Source: Sphagnum magellanicum
Taxonomy: Eukaryota; Streptophyta; Sphagnopsida; Sphagnales; Sphagnaceae
DNA: 64,000 nucleotides
Direction: 5' to 3'
Assembly (NCBI GenBank): GCA_021904315.1
Contig: CM038917.1
Location: forward strand, 19,762,041-19,826,040
Below the pieces are notes generated by a model, which ran no database searches, was not told the origin of the DNA, and saw nothing but the letters and a program-made list of their open reading frames with translations. The position numbers and the translations under genes were made by a program. Below, in pieces: positions 62,995-64,000 of the stretch. Each line of letters opens with the position of its first letter. Positions within the stretch are counted from its first letter, which is position 1.

Positions 62995-63470
62995 GTTTTT
63001 TGTGCAATCATTTGTAAGTGATCGATGGCTAAATGATTATCAATGTTGGGTAGTTCTCACAAATAAGGTTGGTCTTCAAGCTAGTTATTAGGATGATTCT
63101 TTGAATGAGAATTGGCCCTCCAAGAACAATCCAAGGAATCATAAGGATCCTATTTTGATATCTAGGGTGGTTATGGGGTGGACCATTGGGTTTTGTTGTC
63201 CATTTTCTAGAGTTGCTTTTGTGCAATTATCTATAAGTCATGGCCGGTACATGATTACTAGTGTTGGGCTGTTCTCACAAACATGGTCAATTCTCGGGCT
63301 GACTAGCAGGTCAGTACTTTCAATGAAAACTAGTGATTCTCGTTGAATATGTGAAAACTAATTCCATGAGAACCACTTATGTGAAAACTTGTCCCATGAG
63401 AACTACCTAAGGTATCATATGGCCTCAGTTCTAATACTTAAAGTGGTTATGGGGTTGACCACTAGTCCAG
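62995..63470 (+). repeat. two-unit tandem repeat of about 215-250 bp
   Basis: Units near 62998-63212 and 63213-63470 share TTTTGTGCAAT.AT.T.TAAGT, GTTGGG, GTTCTCACAAA, ATCTAGGGTGG/TACTTAAAGTGG and GTTATGGGGT(G/T)GACCA in the same order. The second unit has an inner duplication around ATGTGAAAACT..TCCCATGAGAA. Confidence 0.65.
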
Positions 63471-63482
63471 TTCTCACCCTAC

Positions 63483-63605
63483 TAGAGCGTAATTTTTTTG
63501 GTAGGATGAGAAAATAGGCATAGCCTTGTAAAATGGGAAATTGAACCCAAGACCTTCTTGAGGTCAAAGGATTCATTTATTATTAAGCTCCACCTTTATT
63601 TGTAT
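63483..63605 (-). mobile_element. possible tRNA-derived SINE head, minus strand
   Basis: On the minus strand, GGTGGAGCTTAATAATAAATG could be a decayed pol III A box and GGTCTTGGGTTCAATTTCCC contains a good B box (consensus GGTTCGANTCC), about 45 bp apart. A T-rich end follows. Too degenerate to be a tRNA gene. Confidence 0.4.
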
Positions 63606-63707
63606 AACATACAACATGACACTTTTATGTAAAATCTGAATGTGAGAATTTGAATGGGCACATGTGTTGTTTTCAATAAAAAATAAAAAATATCTTAGCA
63701 CACGTGA

Positions 63708-63775
63708 GATTGTAGCGTCATGGTAAAAATCATTATCCCTACCTTAAAGGTCGTGAGATTCAAACCCTTTTGAAA
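63708..63775 (+). mobile_element. possible tRNA-derived SINE head, plus strand
   Basis: TAGCGTCATGGTAA fits the pol III A box and GAGATTCAAACCC, about 40 bp later, fits a B box. No complete cloverleaf can be drawn. It lies in opposite orientation to the candidate at 63483-63605. Confidence 0.4.
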
Positions 63776-64000
63776 TGAAAATGAGCCAAAAACCAGTTTT
63801 TACTGAGATCCAAGGGTTCCGTTCTTCTGGATTTCTGGAAACTAGTTAGTTCTCTACAACTGGGGAAAAAGATTCATAGACAGTTGAGCTCTAAAAAAAA
63901 TGAGAACCGCCCCCTGCATGATACAAAGGGCTGAGATGTGCCAGTACAGCCTTTGCATGTGGCAATATAAAGCAGTGGCTATTACTATCCCAGAGGCTTG
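63776..64000. other. window end, nothing recognised
   Basis: No feature supported. Confidence 0.4.

Noticed and set aside
1-64000. CRISPR arrays, operons or bacterial regulatory sites
   Set aside because: The genes have spliceosomal introns and plant families; the tandem arrays have long diverged units without spacers.
1-64000. LTR retroelements or integrated viral copies
   Set aside because: No reverse transcriptase, integrase, capsid or long direct terminal repeats could be recognised by eye in any frame.
1-64000. Intact tRNA or rRNA genes
   Set aside because: B-box-like motifs at 63.5 and 63.75 kb cannot be folded into a complete cloverleaf, and no rRNA signature was seen.

Overview
The window is nuclear DNA of a land plant. 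It holds a PHO1-type SPX-EXS phosphate exporter, a mitochondrial NAD-isocitrate dehydrogenase subunit, a plant-type CHMP1, a nuclear CID-domain protein and a bulb-lectin receptor kinase, most of them split by spliceosomal introns of roughly 100-800 bp. The intergenic DNA is AT-rich and crowded with decayed DNA transposons and short tandem arrays. The leucine-rich-repeat relic near 36 kb and the mixed architecture of the receptor kinase suggest a non-flowering plant (moss, lycophyte or fern grade). That is inference; I could not fix the species.

Layout. 2.5-6.8 kb, plus strand: CID-domain, RPRD-like RNA polymerase II-associated protein, seven coding exons that join cleanly into 511 residues. 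9.6-10.2 kb, plus: intronless CHMP1 (ESCRT-III), preceded by a 43-bp minisatellite. 11-17 kb: gene-poor, with foldback and TIR elements. 19.2-25.3 kb, plus: 14-exon PHO1-like gene (792 residues), two of whose introns appear to be GC-AG. 27.8-30.7 kb, minus: four-exon IDH gene (359 residues), convergent with PHO1. 35.5-38 kb, plus: decayed LRR gene with an internal duplication and extra, degenerate copies of its last exon. 38.9-48 kb: AT-rich transposon graveyard (PIF/Harbinger, hAT and several non-autonomous TIR elements). 48.3-51.8 kb, minus: seven-exon bulb-lectin receptor kinase with an intact kinase domain but a frame break in the signal peptide and an in-frame stop in the ectodomain. 53.9-64 kb: a tandem array, a near-perfect hairpin, a probable short Helitron, AT-rich repeats, a second copy of a TIR element, a DDE_1 (pogo/mariner-like) transposase relic and two possible tRNA-derived SINE heads.

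The four intact genes are unrelated housekeeping or transport genes and show no sign of a shared pathway. I found no novel system, no CRISPR array and no recognisable LTR retroelement or viral copy. The most useful observations are the splice-resolved gene models, the GC-AG introns, the two abutting TIR elements, the repeat families with more than one copy in the window, and the duplication history of the LRR relic.
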